21,163 bases of DNA, from the NCBI GenBank assembly GCA_938042055.1, contig CALIRX010000013.1, forward strand, positions 1-21,163, in the 5' to 3' direction. Of the stretch, positions 19,905 through 21,163 are shown one piece after another. Origin of the DNA: an uncultured Candidatus Saccharibacteria bacterium (GTDB taxonomy: Bacteria > Patescibacteriota > Saccharimonadia > Saccharimonadales > Saccharimonadaceae). The notes under the pieces are model-generated. The model did no database searches, was not told where the DNA came from, and saw only the letters and a list, made by a program, of their open reading frames with translations. Position 1 is the stretch's first letter; every line of letters starts with the position of its first letter. A program made the translations under genes and the position numbers.

Positions 19905-21003
19905 TTCGTCACAAGTTTCTGGTTCATCGCCAGTATTTATGGATCACATTCGAGAGTTGCAGTGGCGACTTGCTATTGTTGCGCTTGCTTTTTTGGCAAC
20001 TGGTGCGGCGGTGTATCCATTTTTCGATAAAATTGTAGCGTTATTGCTTAAACCGCTTGGGAATAATCTATCTTTGGTGTATTTAACGCCAGGGGGTGCT
20101 TTTAATTTTGCTGTACAAGTGTGCATTTATGCTGCAATGATTGGGGCACTACCTGTTGCGCTATATCATATATATCGCTTTGTTATGCCTGCGGTCGAGA
20201 AAACTACGTTACGAGGCGTGCTTGGATATTCCCTAAGTTCTTTATTGCTGGCAGCTGTTGGCGTTGCTTTTTCATACTTTCTAGCGTTGCCGGCAGCTAT
20301 TCAATTCTTGACTAGTTTTGACTTGAAAAACATCAGTCCTATGTTGACGGTCGAGTCGTACCTTTCGTTTGTGATGACATACTTGCTAGCCGGGGCATTA
20401 TTATTTCAATTGCCGCTATTTATGGCAATCATAAATCGCATAAAACCAATGACTCCGCGGATGTTAATGTCTGGCCAGCGTCATGTTATTCTTTGGTCTG
20501 TGGTATTTGCTGCGGTCATTTCTCCAACTCCAGATGCTGTAAATCAATTACTATTAGCGGTTCCGATAATTGTGATGTATCAAGTAGGTATAGTAATTAT
20601 CCTATTGAAAAACCGTAAGCGAGCGGATAAAAAATCGAAAGACGGCTTGTTGACTCATTCGATCGTCGTAGATAACGAGTCGGCAAATCATACCGTAAAA
20701 GAAATCAAACCTCGTCCTATGGAGGCGAAGAAAGTATCTGTTTGTCCCGAACCAGATACACCAATCCTAGTGAAAAAGCCAGCATCAAATCACGCATTAG
20801 TTAGTCGTCGCTCGCTTGATGGATTTGTGACAATAAAGACAGAAAAACCATCTCCAGCAGCAAATAAGAAGGTTATTCCGAAAAAAACAGTCTCAAAACC
20901 TGTACCGATAAGAAGATCTTTGTCTCGATCGGTAGACGGATTTTCTATACCATCTCGGTCTGTTTCGGTATCCGTTCCTTCTAGATCTGTAAAGCTTGTG
21001 TAA
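19855..21003 (+). CDS. tatC: TatC with a long repeat-bearing C-terminal tail
   Basis: TatC recognises twin-arginine signal peptides. The core (about residues 28-252) has FMDHIRELQWRL, the classical TatC opening, six membrane segments, and the periplasmic FAAVISPTPDAVNQLLLAVP near the fifth and sixth helices. Unlike ordinary TatC (about 240-260 residues), a cytoplasmic tail of about 130 residues follows (253-382), rich in Lys, Arg, Ser, Pro and Val, with repeats SRRSLDGF (317-324), SRSVDGF (357-363) and PSRSV twice (366-370, 375-379). The start is uncertain. ATG 19855 or 19858 overlaps tatA by 47-50 nt, but AAGGAGG is adjacent to it, closer than usual; Met29 (19939) is an alternative without a Shine-Dalgarno. 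Confidence 0.93.
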   Translation: MMKRVVHRNLAKRKTSNSSQVSGSSPVFMDHIRELQWRLAIVALAFLATGAAVYPFFDKIVALLLKPLGNNLSLVYLTPGGAFNFAVQVCIYAAMIGALPVALYHIYRFVMPAVEKTTLRGVLGYSLSSLLLAAVGVAFSYFLALPAAIQFLTSFDLKNISPMLTVESYLSFVMTYLLAGALLFQLPLFMAIINRIKPMTPRMLMSGQRHVILWSVVFAAVISPTPDAVNQLLLAVPIIVMYQVGIVIILLKNRKRADKKSKDGLLTHSIVVDNESANHTVKEIKPRPMEAKKVSVCPEPDTPILVKKPASNHALVSRRSLDGFVTIKTEKPSPAANKKVIPKKTVSKPVPIRRSLSRSVDGFSIPSRSVSVSVPSRSVKLV

Positions 21004-21010
21004 AATATAT

Positions 21011-21039
21011 TTGCATACTTAAATATGTGGTGATATAAT
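21011..21039 (+). promoter_or_regulatory. Strong promoter with palindrome over the -10
   Basis: TTGCAT (21011-21016), a 17-nt spacer and TATAAT (21034-21039). The -10 is flanked by TGTGGT (21026-21031) and ACCACA (21042-21047), an operator-like inverted repeat very close to the one at 3340-3362. Confidence 0.65.
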
Positions 21040-21077
21040 TTACCACAACAATAGAAAAAACAAAAAGGATTGAAAGG

Positions 21078-21163
21078 ATGGCACTAACACCATCCTTAAA
21101 CTCCAATAATGCAATTAGATCCTTTATAGGCATATCACTATCACCTATGCAACTCGGATTGTA
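21078..21163 (+). CDS. Start of an unknown gene, cut by the window end
   Basis: The ATG at 21078 follows AAGGA by 8 nt and a promoter by about 38 nt. The 28 visible residues begin MALTPSLNSNNAIRSFIGIS and run on without a stop. Not enough is visible to assign a family; a hydrophobic stretch (FIGISLSPMQLGL) may begin. The reading frame is open at the end of the window. Confidence 0.5.
   Translation, partial: MALTPSLNSNNAIRSFIGISLSPMQLGL

Overview
The window looks like a chromosomal segment of a small-genome Candidatus Patescibacteria member, most likely a Saccharibacterium (TM7). This is inferred from gene style and content (short TilS, short HrcA, minimal TatA/TatC, very short intergenic gaps) and was not checked against a database. 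UGA acts as a normal stop, which argues against Gracilibacteria or SR1.

Layout: (1) 1-3810 holds trmB, a MazG-like pyrophosphohydrolase, murC on the minus strand, a two-pass membrane protein, a 68-residue basic protein, a possible tiny RNA, and a frame-disrupted zinc-ribbon gene. (2) 3818-7386, minus strand, holds three tRNAs that all carry anticodon CAU (initiator Met, probable Ile2, elongator Met), a DivIC/FtsB-like protein, and an operon of a polytopic membrane protein, a stand-alone ATP-cone protein and a flavin disulfide-reductase homologue that has lost its redox cysteines. A 54-residue plus-strand ORF lies inside this block. (3) 7461-12668 is a plus-strand tilS-ftsH-murJ-lepA cluster. 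(4) 12669-14457 is a 1.79-kb accessory insertion that cuts lepA exactly in the linker between domains II and III. It carries an IS256-family transposase remnant, a SemiSWEET transporter, a MazG-like enzyme and an unknown 156-residue protein. (5) 14452-17959 holds the C-terminal half of lepA with its own promoter and start codon, a 5'(3')-deoxyribonucleotidase-like HAD protein, gmk and an LssY_C membrane protein. (6) 17963-19342 is a CIRCE-controlled heat-shock operon, hrcA - 53-residue membrane protein - grpE. (7) 19369-21163 holds a small surface-type protein on the minus strand, tatA-tatC (TatC with a 130-residue repeat-bearing tail), and the start of an unknown gene under a strong promoter.

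Functionally the window is housekeeping: tRNA modification (TrmB, TilS), cell-wall precursor synthesis and flipping (MurC, MurJ), division (DivIC-like), proteostasis (FtsH, HrcA, GrpE), nucleotide handling (two MazG-like enzymes, Gmk, dNT-ase) and twin-arginine export. The strongest unusual signal is the split elongation factor 4. The two lepA pieces together contain a complete protein of about 590 residues with no visible loss, and both pieces look expressible, so either a two-subunit EF4 or a recent knock-out is possible.

A second theme is transcription start architecture. At trmB, murC, the zinc-ribbon gene, tilS and hrcA a -10 hexamer ends only 6-9 nt before the start codon, which predicts leaderless mRNAs.
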